Below are positions 6,563 through 13,700 of a DNA stretch of 13,985 bases, in pieces. The stretch comes from Nitrospirota bacterium (GTDB lineage Bacteria > Nitrospirota > Thermodesulfovibrionia > Thermodesulfovibrionales > JdFR-88), in NCBI GenBank assembly GCA_021790695.1, contig JAJYGJ010000110.1, positions 1-13,985 on the forward strand. Reading direction: 5' to 3'. Position 1 is the first letter of the stretch. Each line of letters begins with the position of its first letter. The position numbers were made by a program, and so were the translations under genes. The notes under the pieces were generated by a model. It saw only the letters and a program-made list of their open reading frames with translations, made no database searches and was not told where the DNA came from.

Positions 6563-7735
6563 TCATTGCGCCCCGAGATTGAACGGTTTTTCAATGACCG
6601 TATACGCCTTCCACCTGTAATGCAACTGGTCGGCGGCAAGGGGGTAACTGGTGCAGATCCCCGAAGCCACGGGGGGACTCGCGCAATCTCCCAGCCATAT
6701 GGGGCCCGAAGTATAAGACGGGTCCATCTGGCCCTCCTGGGCCAGTATGAAAACCCTTACCTGCCGGACGTCCTGCCGCACCAATGCGGCCGTGTTGTCC
6801 GCGGAGACAGCATTCGCGTCGGCCAATGCGCCGTTGGCCCGCATAAAGTTGACCTTCATCGTCGCGGCGCAGTCCAGGATGGGATAGTACGTGAACTTTC
6901 CGTCCGACTGGTTCACGACCGCCTTCACAAGCTCCCCCGTCCCCGGAGCGCAGCGTTTGGGCACCAAGACGTTCTGATTGTCCCAGTCGTTCTGCGCGCC
7001 CGCGGCTATGAAATAGTCCGTCCGGTGAAAGGGCATCTCCAGGCCATTGGGCGCGTCAGCGGCGGAGGCCACGCCGTAAACCATGTTTGTCGTATTGGTG
7101 ATCGAGGCGTAAAGCGCAAGATTGCCGGGGGGATCATCATACATGGGCGAATATGAGTTGTTGGCGTATACGAGCGTGGGCGATTTGTCCAGGTTCGACA
7201 GCACGACCACGCGGTCCGAGGGGCAGAGGTTTTCAGGGTCGTTGGCGCAGTTGGCCTGGGCCCATCCAGTGGTCCATGGATTCGGCACGCCGCTCGTGGG
7301 CAGCGTCGTTGATTTGCCGGCCGCCGTGTCGTTTACGGCGGCCGACTGGGATTTTATGACCAGGTAGTCTCCGAAGGCGTTTGTGCCGTTTGCGCCGCCG
7401 GCGACAGGCACTATCGCCCGGGGCGGATTGCCGGGACTGTCGTCGGCGTTCCGGGCTACAGGGCTGTTGCCGATATACTCATTGTAAGAAACCGGCGAGA
7501 TCGTTGACCATGGCAGGCCGTAGCCCGCGGCCTGGATGTCGTTTTTCAGGTAGTTCAGGCCGAGGGCGCTTCCGATATCGGTCCCGGCCGCCCTGCTTTG
7601 CTGTTTGTACTGCCTGTAAAGCTGCGCGTAAAGCGTCGATACGGCGGCTATGAGGAAAACGGAGATGAGCAGGGCTATCATAAGCTCGACCAGGGTGAAA
7701 CCGTCCCGCCCTCCCGTCTTTGGATTACCGTTCAT
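6563..7735 (-). CDS. pilW: PilW-like minor pilin
   Basis: A 390-residue prepilin-like protein. Its type III signal is short (MNGNPKTGGRDG) with cleavage expected after G12, then FTLVELMIALLISVFLIAA with the canonical +5 glutamate (E17). The following LKNDIQAAGYGLPW is the typical PilW segment after the helix. The large C-terminal domain has several cysteines, including C163 and C171, fitting disulfide-stabilised loops. The ATG overlaps the pilV stop as ATGA, indicating translational coupling, and no strong Shine-Dalgarno is present. PilW is thought to join the minor-pilin complex that primes pilus assembly and carries PilY1. Confidence in family is high; specific partners are inferred from gene order. 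Confidence 0.88.
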   Translation of the reverse strand: MNGNPKTGGRDGFTLVELMIALLISVFLIAAVSTLYAQLYRQYKQQSRAAGTDIGSALGLNYLKNDIQAAGYGLPWSTISPVSYNEYIGNSPVARNADDSPGNPPRAIVPVAGGANGTNAFGDYLVIKSQSAAVNDTAAGKSTTLPTSGVPNPWTTGWAQANCANDPENLCPSDRVVVLSNLDKSPTLVYANNSYSPMYDDPPGNLALYASITNTTNMVYGVASAADAPNGLEMPFHRTDYFIAAGAQNDWDNQNVLVPKRCAPGTGELVKAVVNQSDGKFTYYPILDCAATMKVNFMRANGALADANAVSADNTAALVRQDVRQVRVFILAQEGQMDPSYTSGPIWLGDCASPPVASGICTSYPLAADQLHYRWKAYTVIEKPFNLGAQ

Positions 7736-8238
7736 TGCCCGATCACCGATTGCCCGATCACCGACTGTATCTGATATTGGGGCTGCTGCCGCCCTTTCCA
7801 GTCCCAGGTCACGGTCACGGTGACCAGGTCATGGTTATTCGGGTTTGCGTCCAGCGCGTCCACGGCATTTGTCACGCAGAAGGTCTCCTGGAAGTTACGG
7901 AAATTTCTTATCACGGCCACGGCATTCGACACCGCCGGGCCGTTGGGTGTGCAAGTGAGCCCATTTGTCACCGGGCCGGAAGGATTCGCCGGCGGCACGG
8001 AATTGGGCAGATTGGTAAATGCTATGTTCCTGGCGCCGCTCATGGATTGGGCCGCGATGCTCACTGCCTCGTTCCTGAGCATGTTCTTCGTGTTGGAATC
8101 GGTGGCGAGGAGGGCCGTCGAGAGCACGGCCATGAAGATGAAGAGGAAAAGGACCATGGCGATAAGGACCTCGACAAGGGTGTCGCCCCGGCGGCAATCT
8201 TTGCCCGCAAGGAATCTAATGCAAGGAATTTTTTTCAT
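7732..8238 (-). CDS. pilV: PilV-like minor pilin
   Basis: A 168-residue prepilin-like protein. The leader ends CRRG (G18) and the mature part begins DTLVEVLIAMVLFLFIFMAVLS. The +5 glutamate (E23) is present, but +1 is aspartate rather than Phe or Met. C96 and C121 may form a disulfide. The C-terminus ends in a duplicated SVIGQ made by a 15-bp tandem repeat. The ATG at 8238 is the only usable start: an in-frame TAA lies directly upstream and no ATG, GTG or TTG lies between it and the cleavage site. That ATG, and the first 8-9 leader codons, fall inside repeat copy B. No Shine-Dalgarno is visible before it. It overlaps pilW by 4 nt and follows fimT by 32 nt. Confidence 0.85.
   Translation of the reverse strand: MKKIPCIRFLAGKDCRRGDTLVEVLIAMVLFLFIFMAVLSTALLATDSNTKNMLRNEAVSIAAQSMSGARNIAFTNLPNSVPPANPSGPVTNGLTCTPNGPAVSNAVAVIRNFRNFQETFCVTNAVDALDANPNNHDLVTVTVTWDWKGRQQPQYQIQSVIGQSVIGQ
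7735..7764 (-). repeat. 15-bp perfect tandem duplication at the 3' end of pilV
   Basis: TTGCCCGATCACCGA occurs twice, at 7735-7749 and 7750-7764 (plus strand). Read as pilV codons, it adds a second SVIGQ, so the protein ends QSVIGQSVIGQ. The length is a multiple of three, so the frame and the ATGA junction with pilW are kept. It looks like a recent slippage event. Confidence 0.9.
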
Positions 8239-8273
8239 TTATATTCGCTCGCTCGACGCTCGCTATCCATTTA
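8212..8273 (-). repeat. Dispersed repeat element, copy B, across the fimT/pilV junction
   Basis: A shorter copy of the element at 5732-5841 in the same orientation. It shares the AATG.AAGGAATTTTTT and TTTATATTCGCTCGCT blocks and the CGCTCGCTA.CCATTTA end, and lacks the 25-nt hairpin. TTA at 8271-8273 is the fimT stop codon (TAA), and CAT at 8236-8238 is the pilV start. The repeat therefore supplies the end of one gene and the beginning of the next. Confidence 0.7.
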
Positions 8274-8798
8274 GTCAGGATTGCAGACATTTTTGTTTGT
8301 ATCCCAGGTTCCAAGCGATATGTCCGTCGTCGACCAGGCGATGCAGTTCAACTGCGGCGGCGTTGACGATTGCATATATATCGTTCCGGTCCCGTTCAGT
8401 ATCCCATTCGGGGAGATGTTCAACTGAAACGGGTCTTGCTTGTTATTCACCCGCATGGCGATTTGGCCGGGCAGGTTCCAGTTTGGGCCGACCCGGGTAT
8501 CCTGGCCGGCCTCGTATGCGCCGTCGCCGTCCGGGACCGGGGAGGTATCCAGGTAGATATTGTAACCGTAGACATTATTATTTTTTGCGAATATCACGAA
8601 AACCCACCTTTTCTGGGTAATGGCCCGCTCTCTGGCGTTCATCAGGTCCGAGTAGACCTGTTGCACCTTGGATTCCGCCTGCGACCTGTTTTCCCAGCCG
8701 TCCATGCTGAAACCTATGACCGCGACGATCGCCATTATGGCGATGACGACCAGGAGCTCTACGAGTGTAAAGCCGCCACGCCTGGAAACACGCGCCAT
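8271..8798 (-). CDS. fimT: FimT/GspH-type minor pseudopilin
   Basis: A 175-residue prepilin-like protein with the classic type III signal: MARVSRRGG, cleavage after G9, then FTLVELLVVIAIMAIVAVIGF with +5 glutamate E14. The segment SKVQQVYSDLMNARERAITQKRWVFVIF fits the FimT/FimU/GspH family, where a conserved helix is followed by the first beta strand. C152 and C172 near the C-terminus likely form the disulfide often seen in such proteins. Upstream the frame is open for about 40 codons but has no ATG, GTG or TTG, so the ATG at 8798 is the only start; AAGGGCGG lies just before it. It is the first pilin-like gene after pilY1. GspH of type II secretion is the alternative, but the PilV/W/X and PilY1 neighbours favour a pilus role. 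Confidence 0.9.
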   Translation of the reverse strand: MARVSRRGGFTLVELLVVIAIMAIVAVIGFSMDGWENRSQAESKVQQVYSDLMNARERAITQKRWVFVIFAKNNNVYGYNIYLDTSPVPDGDGAYEAGQDTRVGPNWNLPGQIAMRVNNKQDPFQLNISPNGILNGTGTIYMQSSTPPQLNCIAWSTTDISLGTWDTNKNVCNPD

Positions 8799-8954
8799 AT
8801 CGCCGCCCTTTCTTTCACCCCCCGATAACCCCGGATTGCCATCCGGCCGGGGCGGGACCGTCCCTGCGTTGCCGCCTGAAGTAAAATCCCTGAGTTCTTC
8901 TGCCGCGGGAGCGTGTAAAGCCGCAAGTTTTACAATTCAAAGCCATTTTGGGGC
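8799..8954 (-). other. Spacer between pilY1 and fimT, possible repeat remnant
   Basis: 156 bp without a convincing gene. It has a 6-bp hairpin CCGGAT-TGCC-ATCCGG (8831-8846) without a U-tract. On the minus strand the block CCCGCGGCAGA...CAGGG resembles the outer end of repeat copy A (CCCCGCGGCAGAGACCGCAGGG), suggesting decayed repeat sequence. A 43-codon ORF (8815-8946) starts MALNCKTCG but has no ribosome site and an arginine-rich tail; I do not call it. Confidence 0.35.
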
Positions 8955-11900
8955 CTATTTTTCCTCCCTTATGTAAAGCATTTTTCGTAGCGGCGGGGGC
9001 GGGGTGAAGACCGCCAGGCCCGAGGCCGTTGGCGGCATGCCTTCAAAGGATGCGGTCCTCCTGCCGCCCTGCTCCGTAAAGGCCTTGGAGAGGTCTATCT
9101 GCTGGATGCTCCCCGTCGAAAGTTGCAGGAGGGCCGTTCCCATGGCCCCGGCCAGGGCGCCGCCGCTGTTATATTCAACCCCCCAGAGATAAGTCTTGCC
9201 GCCCACGCCGCATTCCTCGTCGTAGGGCTTGAAGGTGGTGAAATACACGGCCCCGCCGGTGCTCGTCACGGGGGTCGTAAGCACTCTTTCAGACCCGCAG
9301 GTATCGGTGCTGTTGCTGTCGCACGGGGCCGGGCCCGTGTCCAGGTATATATACCAGTCTTCATTGGTGCTGATGTTGCTGGTGTTGGTCGCGTTATTAA
9401 GAAGACTGCTCGTCCCCGAAATTGCAGCGGGGCAAGAGGAATCAAACGTGCGGCCGGCGCCGTTATAGCAGGGGTCGGACACGCCGAAAATCCGCCTCTG
9501 GCTGCTCACATCGTCAACCCCGTAAGGATTGGAAGGATGGCTGCTCTTGGAATCTCCGAGCGCGGAATCGAAGTAATAGTACCTGCCTGTCCCGAAAAAG
9601 AGCCAGAGCTTCCCGGCGTTATTGTCCTGAAGCCGGGAAACACCGGAGGTCACAGGCCCTATGCCGTTTATAATCTGACTGTAAGTCCATTTGGTGAGAT
9701 CCGGGCTGTCATCGGTAAGTATGCGTCCGACCCCGCCGTCAGTCCAGGTGCCGTTTGTATCCTTCGAGGCGTAGCCGCCGTAGACCGCGTCGTCTTCGTA
9801 GTCGGGCTTGCCGTTTTGGAGCCCCGAATCGTTCGTGGAGTTGAAAAGGTCGCCCGAAAAGGCGTCGGCGATTTTAGTGTCTATCATGCTCACGCCGGAG
9901 CCTGGGCCGTTTGCAAGATCGAAGATAAAGTACCGCAGGTCCTGGTCCGATCTCCCCTCGAACTGATGGTTCGTCGTCTCTATCGCGCCGGTCGGCCCGG
10001 AGCCGAAGACAACAAACCAATGGCCGTTTAAGCTATTGCCGGTTGGGTCATTCGCGGCGTTTATGCGGACGACCGCGGGCCCGCTCGTGGCGAACCCCAG
10101 ATACGGACTGGTGAACTCCCAGAGAAGCCTGGGGTTATTCTCATCCGTCACGTCCAGGGCGAAATATTCCGACCACCCCACGCTTTTGCCGTTCACGCAC
10201 AAGGGCGCGTCCACCCAGTCCGTGCCGGAGGGAGGGCCCGTGCAGTCGGCGCAGGCGGGCGCGCAGGCGCTGGCCCCGCCAAAACGCATCCCGCCAATAA
10301 GTATCGTCTTCCAGGTACTGACCGACTTCGTGCAATCCGCGTAATCGCTGCCCTTTCCGCATCCCCCGATACTGGCGTCGAAGACGTAGGGGGTGAGGTC
10401 GACCGTATAGAGATGGCAGTAATTCGGGTCGGAGATGTATTTCAGGTACGGGAGGACGTTTTCCGGGATGAAGGCCCACCTCTCGCTCCCCAGGGAGCTT
10501 CCGGCAAGCTGCGCTTTCGTATAGGGATTATTGTCGGTAAAGGGGCCGGTCGTGTTTATCACGCCCAGCTTGAAGGCGTGCAGCATGCCGTCGTTGCCTC
10601 CCACGTAAACCGTCCCCCTGTCCTTGTAGCCGGTTGTCTGTATGTAGGCCCCATAGCTGCTGTCGCTATAAGTCGTGTCATAGGTGTCCAGGCGTATCCA
10701 GGAGGCTATCTGTGGGGTGGAATCGACGACGTCGCCAAGCTTCCAGACGTTGCTGGATTCCGTGCCGTTTACGACTTCGGACGCCGTCCGGCTCCTGTAA
10801 TCGGCTATGCCGTCGCCGTCAGGGTCGTATCCGGTCAAGTCGTCCCCCTCGGTCCATTGAATTACGCTGTCCGTGCCGTTGGTGATGCCGCTCGTGTTCA
10901 GATAGGGCCCGATAGTGCCGTCATTGCCCGTGCCGAACGAAATCAGGCCCTGTCCTGTTGTCACGTTCGTCGTGTAAATATGCCTGCCGGACGGCGCGGT
11001 TTCCCATAAATTCAGGCCCGCCTCCCAGAGGCCTCTTACATTTTCGAAATAATCGGGAGAGCCGGTCGCGGTGTCCTGCCGGGTGCCGACCAACCCGTTG
11101 GTGTTCGAATAATACCTGTTGATCATGGTGCGGCCAAGGCTCGTGTTGAAATAAAACGTCAGATCGTCATCCTCTCCCTGCCCGAGTGTCAGGTACTTGT
11201 CCCGGTCCGTGTCTTCCATTATGCTGCTGTTATAAAAAAACGGGTCCACGTAATACCACAGGTTCTGGACCGTTCCGGTCCAGGCTATGACGTTGTTGAT
11301 GAAATTGCGCTTGGGGTAGAAGACGGCCTGCACGAGGTTTGCGCCGCTTCCCTGGCTCGGGGCAAGAATGGAGGCGGCCGTGCCGGATGAGGCCCTCTTG
11401 AGCATGCCCGAAAACGCATTGGTAAGCTCGGCCACCATATCCGAGCCCTGCGAGGCCTCGAAGTAGTTGTCCGGATTGCCCGACCCGTCGCTGCTCCACT
11501 CATACGGCCAGCCCGGCGTTGGCTCATTATCGCCGTTTATGTCCTGGAAGCCGCCGTTAATCGAGGCGTACTTCAGCAAAGTCGAGCCGTGCCCGAAGGC
11601 GAAGACGGTATAGAGCGTCAGCGTATGGGGGCCTCCCGTCAGGTCCGGGCGCAGATCGGCGGTGTGCATCCAGAGGGCCACGTCCTCGATCCCTGCCGCG
11701 GCATTGCCGGCCGGGCAGGACTGAAACGATGCTTCGGCCGGGAAACTTCCGGATGGACACTGTCCGCCGGAATAATGGGAAGGCGGATAGCCGTTCGTGC
11801 ATACGGCCGGACAACTGCCTGTCATGCCGTCCGGCCATGAGTCCAGCGACCCGGAGTTGGAGCATACAAACGGAGACTTGCCCTGGGCATAGTCCAGGAG

Positions 11901-13079
11901 GGACGGGGGCAGCGCGCCGTCCTCGCACGGCTCGCCGTCCGTGACAAGGAGCACGAAGTTCTGAGCGCACGGGGGGTACGACGTCTGCCCGCCGGTCCCG
12001 TAGTTGTAAGGGTCTTTCCCAGCGTCGTTTACACTGTATTGGGGCGACTCGCCGCTGTAATCATAAGGGCCGGGCTCGCCGAAATTGAAGGAATACGGGG
12101 GGTTGTCGGACGTGGAAAACGGCTCTTTTGTCTGGGCGAAATAGCCCGCCACCGTGAAAAGCGCCTCGGCAATGGGCGTGTTGGCGGACGGGGCGGTATT
12201 ATTTATATCTTTTATGAGACTGGGAAGAGAGGTGGACGGAATGGGGTCCAAGACTATGCCCCCGTCCCCGTTGCCGGTGTAGCCGGGGGGCTGGTTCCAG
12301 GGATTTCCATAACTGGCGAGCCCCACCCTTGCCCTCGCCCCGACAACAAGCTGTAAAACACCCTCGACCGGCACGGGCACCCGGACCTTGACATTAAAGG
12401 TATCCCAGTTGCTGCCATTCCAGGCATAAAACGCGCCGCTTGAGTTGCCGCCGGTGACAGCCGCCTGGAACACCCCCGTGTATTTCGAAGGCACATAGTC
12501 CGGCGCGTTTGAAATCTGTTTGTAGGCCCCGTAGCCGGTGGAAGGCAGCCCTACCCCCACAAGCCTGTCATAACCGCTGCCACCGCCGTCGCTGTTGCCG
12601 GTGCAGCCCTGCCCGCCGTCACATAAACCCCCGGTCAGCGCCGCCTTGATTACATCAAGCCTTCTCATCGCAAGCCAGTTCAGGAAGTTGCCGTCCCAGT
12701 AAGCATTATCGGGGTTGGCGCGGGATTGCGATTTGGTTTCATAGGAATAGAACCTATTGCTTCCATACTGGTACCAGGTGTTCGAATCGAAATAGCCATA
12801 GTATTCCTTCGTGGGATCAAACCCCGTGCATGGGTTATCGTAATCAGAACAGTCGTTGCCGCTGTCGTAATAGGCGTAATCCCACATGCTGCCCGAATTG
12901 TCAAGGAGTATCATTATGTTGGGAACAACGTTCTGGACAACGTACGGTGGCACGTCGCAGTAATCGTTCATCTGCGCGGCATGCGCTTCGGAAAAAAAGA
13001 CCGGGTTTAACACAAAAATGGCAAGAAGCAGGATTTGAACCGGGCGGCCGCAGAAAAGACGGTATGCCTTGCGCGCCAT
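8955..13079 (-). CDS. pilY1: PilY1-type pilus tip adhesin (VWA domain plus PilC-type beta-propeller)
   Basis: A protein of about 1374 residues, somewhat longer than P. aeruginosa PilY1. Signal peptide about 1-35, ending SEAHA. The von Willebrand A domain has a full metal-ion site: DNSGS (about 60-64), a later Thr in NTPIAEAL, and Asp in LLVTDGEP. GNFLNWLAMRRLDVIKAALTGG is a PilY1 signature. About seven cysteines fall between 370 and 460. The C-terminal half is the PilC beta-propeller: GDVVDSTP, RGTVYVGGNDGMLHAF and SERWAFIPENVLPYL. DPDGDGIAD (about 753-761) resembles the calcium loop of PilY1. A cluster CAPACADC lies near 940-947. The frame also opens at a GTG (13091) that overlaps the upstream stop, but GAGG 6 nt before the ATG at 13079 favours that ATG; 13082 is also possible. 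Likely role: pilus tip adhesion, assembly or surface sensing. Confidence 0.93.
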   Translation of the reverse strand: MARKAYRLFCGRPVQILLLAIFVLNPVFFSEAHAAQMNDYCDVPPYVVQNVVPNIMILLDNSGSMWDYAYYDSGNDCSDYDNPCTGFDPTKEYYGYFDSNTWYQYGSNRFYSYETKSQSRANPDNAYWDGNFLNWLAMRRLDVIKAALTGGLCDGGQGCTGNSDGGGSGYDRLVGVGLPSTGYGAYKQISNAPDYVPSKYTGVFQAAVTGGNSSGAFYAWNGSNWDTFNVKVRVPVPVEGVLQLVVGARARVGLASYGNPWNQPPGYTGNGDGGIVLDPIPSTSLPSLIKDINNTAPSANTPIAEALFTVAGYFAQTKEPFSTSDNPPYSFNFGEPGPYDYSGESPQYSVNDAGKDPYNYGTGGQTSYPPCAQNFVLLVTDGEPCEDGALPPSLLDYAQGKSPFVCSNSGSLDSWPDGMTGSCPAVCTNGYPPSHYSGGQCPSGSFPAEASFQSCPAGNAAAGIEDVALWMHTADLRPDLTGGPHTLTLYTVFAFGHGSTLLKYASINGGFQDINGDNEPTPGWPYEWSSDGSGNPDNYFEASQGSDMVAELTNAFSGMLKRASSGTAASILAPSQGSGANLVQAVFYPKRNFINNVIAWTGTVQNLWYYVDPFFYNSSIMEDTDRDKYLTLGQGEDDDLTFYFNTSLGRTMINRYYSNTNGLVGTRQDTATGSPDYFENVRGLWEAGLNLWETAPSGRHIYTTNVTTGQGLISFGTGNDGTIGPYLNTSGITNGTDSVIQWTEGDDLTGYDPDGDGIADYRSRTASEVVNGTESSNVWKLGDVVDSTPQIASWIRLDTYDTTYSDSSYGAYIQTTGYKDRGTVYVGGNDGMLHAFKLGVINTTGPFTDNNPYTKAQLAGSSLGSERWAFIPENVLPYLKYISDPNYCHLYTVDLTPYVFDASIGGCGKGSDYADCTKSVSTWKTILIGGMRFGGASACAPACADCTGPPSGTDWVDAPLCVNGKSVGWSEYFALDVTDENNPRLLWEFTSPYLGFATSGPAVVRINAANDPTGNSLNGHWFVVFGSGPTGAIETTNHQFEGRSDQDLRYFIFDLANGPGSGVSMIDTKIADAFSGDLFNSTNDSGLQNGKPDYEDDAVYGGYASKDTNGTWTDGGVGRILTDDSPDLTKWTYSQIINGIGPVTSGVSRLQDNNAGKLWLFFGTGRYYYFDSALGDSKSSHPSNPYGVDDVSSQRRIFGVSDPCYNGAGRTFDSSCPAAISGTSSLLNNATNTSNISTNEDWYIYLDTGPAPCDSNSTDTCGSERVLTTPVTSTGGAVYFTTFKPYDEECGVGGKTYLWGVEYNSGGALAGAMGTALLQLSTGSIQQIDLSKAFTEQGGRRTASFEGMPPTASGLAVFTPPPPLRKMLYIREEK

Positions 13080-13087
13080 CATTCGCC

Positions 13088-13426
13088 TCACTGGAGCGCC
13101 GGATGCTCGAAGACCATGATTTCGTTTATGACACCGCCGCGGAAGAAGAGTTTTACCTCCCTGCCCTTTATAAGCTGGTGTGGCGCGGCGTTTCGGCCCT
13201 CCGCGTCTTTAATGGGCACGCCGGTAAAATAGTAATAATTCCCCCTGACCCGGATCGCCTGGAAAGTGACGTCTTCTATGTGGCCCTCGACCATGGTGGT
13301 CCTTTGCCATCCCCCGATAGTCCTTGCCGAAGCGGGGGCACCATGGAACGCGGGAAAAAGAAAAAAGAAAAAGAAAAAGAAAAAGGCCAAAAAACAGACC
13401 GCGGCCGGAATCCCGCCCCTGTCCAT
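13088..13426 (-). CDS. Small exported protein of unknown function upstream of pilY1
   Basis: I do not recognise this family. From the ATG at 13426 it has 112 residues: a signal peptide (MDRGGIPAAVCFLAFFF..., h-region with eight consecutive Phe, ending near PASA at about 34) and a mature part of about 78 residues. The mature part (TTMVEGHIEDVTFQAIRV..., then YYYFTGVPIKDAEG and LIKGREVKLFFRGGVINEI) reads as a small all-beta, OB-like fold. The size and pattern recall the small PilY2 protein that accompanies pilY1 in Pseudomonas, but order differs and homology is not shown. The frame opens 67 codons further up (ATG 13627), yet that extension looks non-coding; AGGGGGG 7 nt before the 13426 ATG supports the shorter form. 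It ends 8 nt before the pilY1 ATG and is probably the first gene of the pilus operon. Confidence 0.65.
   Translation of the reverse strand: MDRGGIPAAVCFLAFFFFFFFFLFPAFHGAPASARTIGGWQRTTMVEGHIEDVTFQAIRVRGNYYYFTGVPIKDAEGRNAAPHQLIKGREVKLFFRGGVINEIMVFEHPALQ
13355..13385 (-). repeat. Hexanucleotide-like (TTTTTC)n tract encoding a poly-Phe signal-peptide core
   Basis: Plus strand A5G-A6G-A5G-A5G-A5G; on the minus strand it reads as Phe codons plus one Leu codon (FFFFFFFFLF) in the h-region of the small exported protein. Six-base changes would add or remove two residues; one-base changes, such as in the A6 run, would shift the frame. Confidence 0.85.
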
Positions 13427-13611
13427 CGGAAATCCCCCCCTGATTATCTCCCCCTCCGCCGCCCCGCCTGTCTTCAAGTCCGTCCTCCTCCGCTTTGAAA
13501 TGCCGCCGCCGACCCTCCGTCGGAAAACTTCACCTTCACAAAAGGCAAAGACCATGCCTCTTGCAAAAAGACTGTAATTCAAGGGGTTTTCGTTCCCGGC
13601 TCCTGAGTTGG

Positions 13612-13650
13612 GTAACCGGTTACACAATTTTGGGAAATCTGTTACATAAT
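13612..13650. promoter_or_regulatory. Candidate operator: GTAACCGGTTAC palindrome plus GTTACAYAAT direct repeat
   Basis: The 12-bp palindrome at 13612-13623 shares its right arm with the first of two GTTACAYAAT sites (13619-13628 and 13641-13650). Starts are 22 bp apart, about two helical turns, as expected for a dimeric or cooperative DNA-binding protein. It lies about 185-225 bp upstream of the first pilus-operon gene. The regulator is unknown. Confidence 0.4.
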
Positions 13651-13674
13651 CGCCATGTCCTCTCCGCCTCCCGC

Positions 13675-13700
13675 CCGGTTGCCTTGATCAAACTGACCGG
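13675..13700. promoter_or_regulatory. Candidate operator: interrupted 26-bp dyad centred on TTGATCAA
   Basis: CCGGT, 4 nt, TTGATCAA, 4 nt, ACCGG. The outer CCGGT/ACCGG arms and the inner 8-bp palindrome share the same centre (13687/13688), giving 18 symmetric positions of 26. It lies about 85 bp upstream of the YkgJ-like start and 250 bp upstream of the small exported protein. Related ACCGG-containing blocks recur at 13614-13623. Confidence 0.4.

Noticed and set aside
8815..8946. 43-codon ORF MALNCKTCG... between pilY1 and fimT
   Set aside because: No ribosome site, arginine-rich low-information tail, and overlap with a suspected repeat remnant; only a CxxC pair is of note.
13427..13627. 67-codon N-terminal extension of the small exported protein
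   Set aside because: It would place the signal peptide internally and reads as low-information Arg/Gly-rich sequence; AGGGGGG before the ATG at 13426 favours the shorter form.
13427..13627. Sigma-54 promoter upstream of the pilus operon (TTTTTGCAA resembling a -12 element)
   Set aside because: There is no GG at the required 10-bp spacing upstream of the GC.
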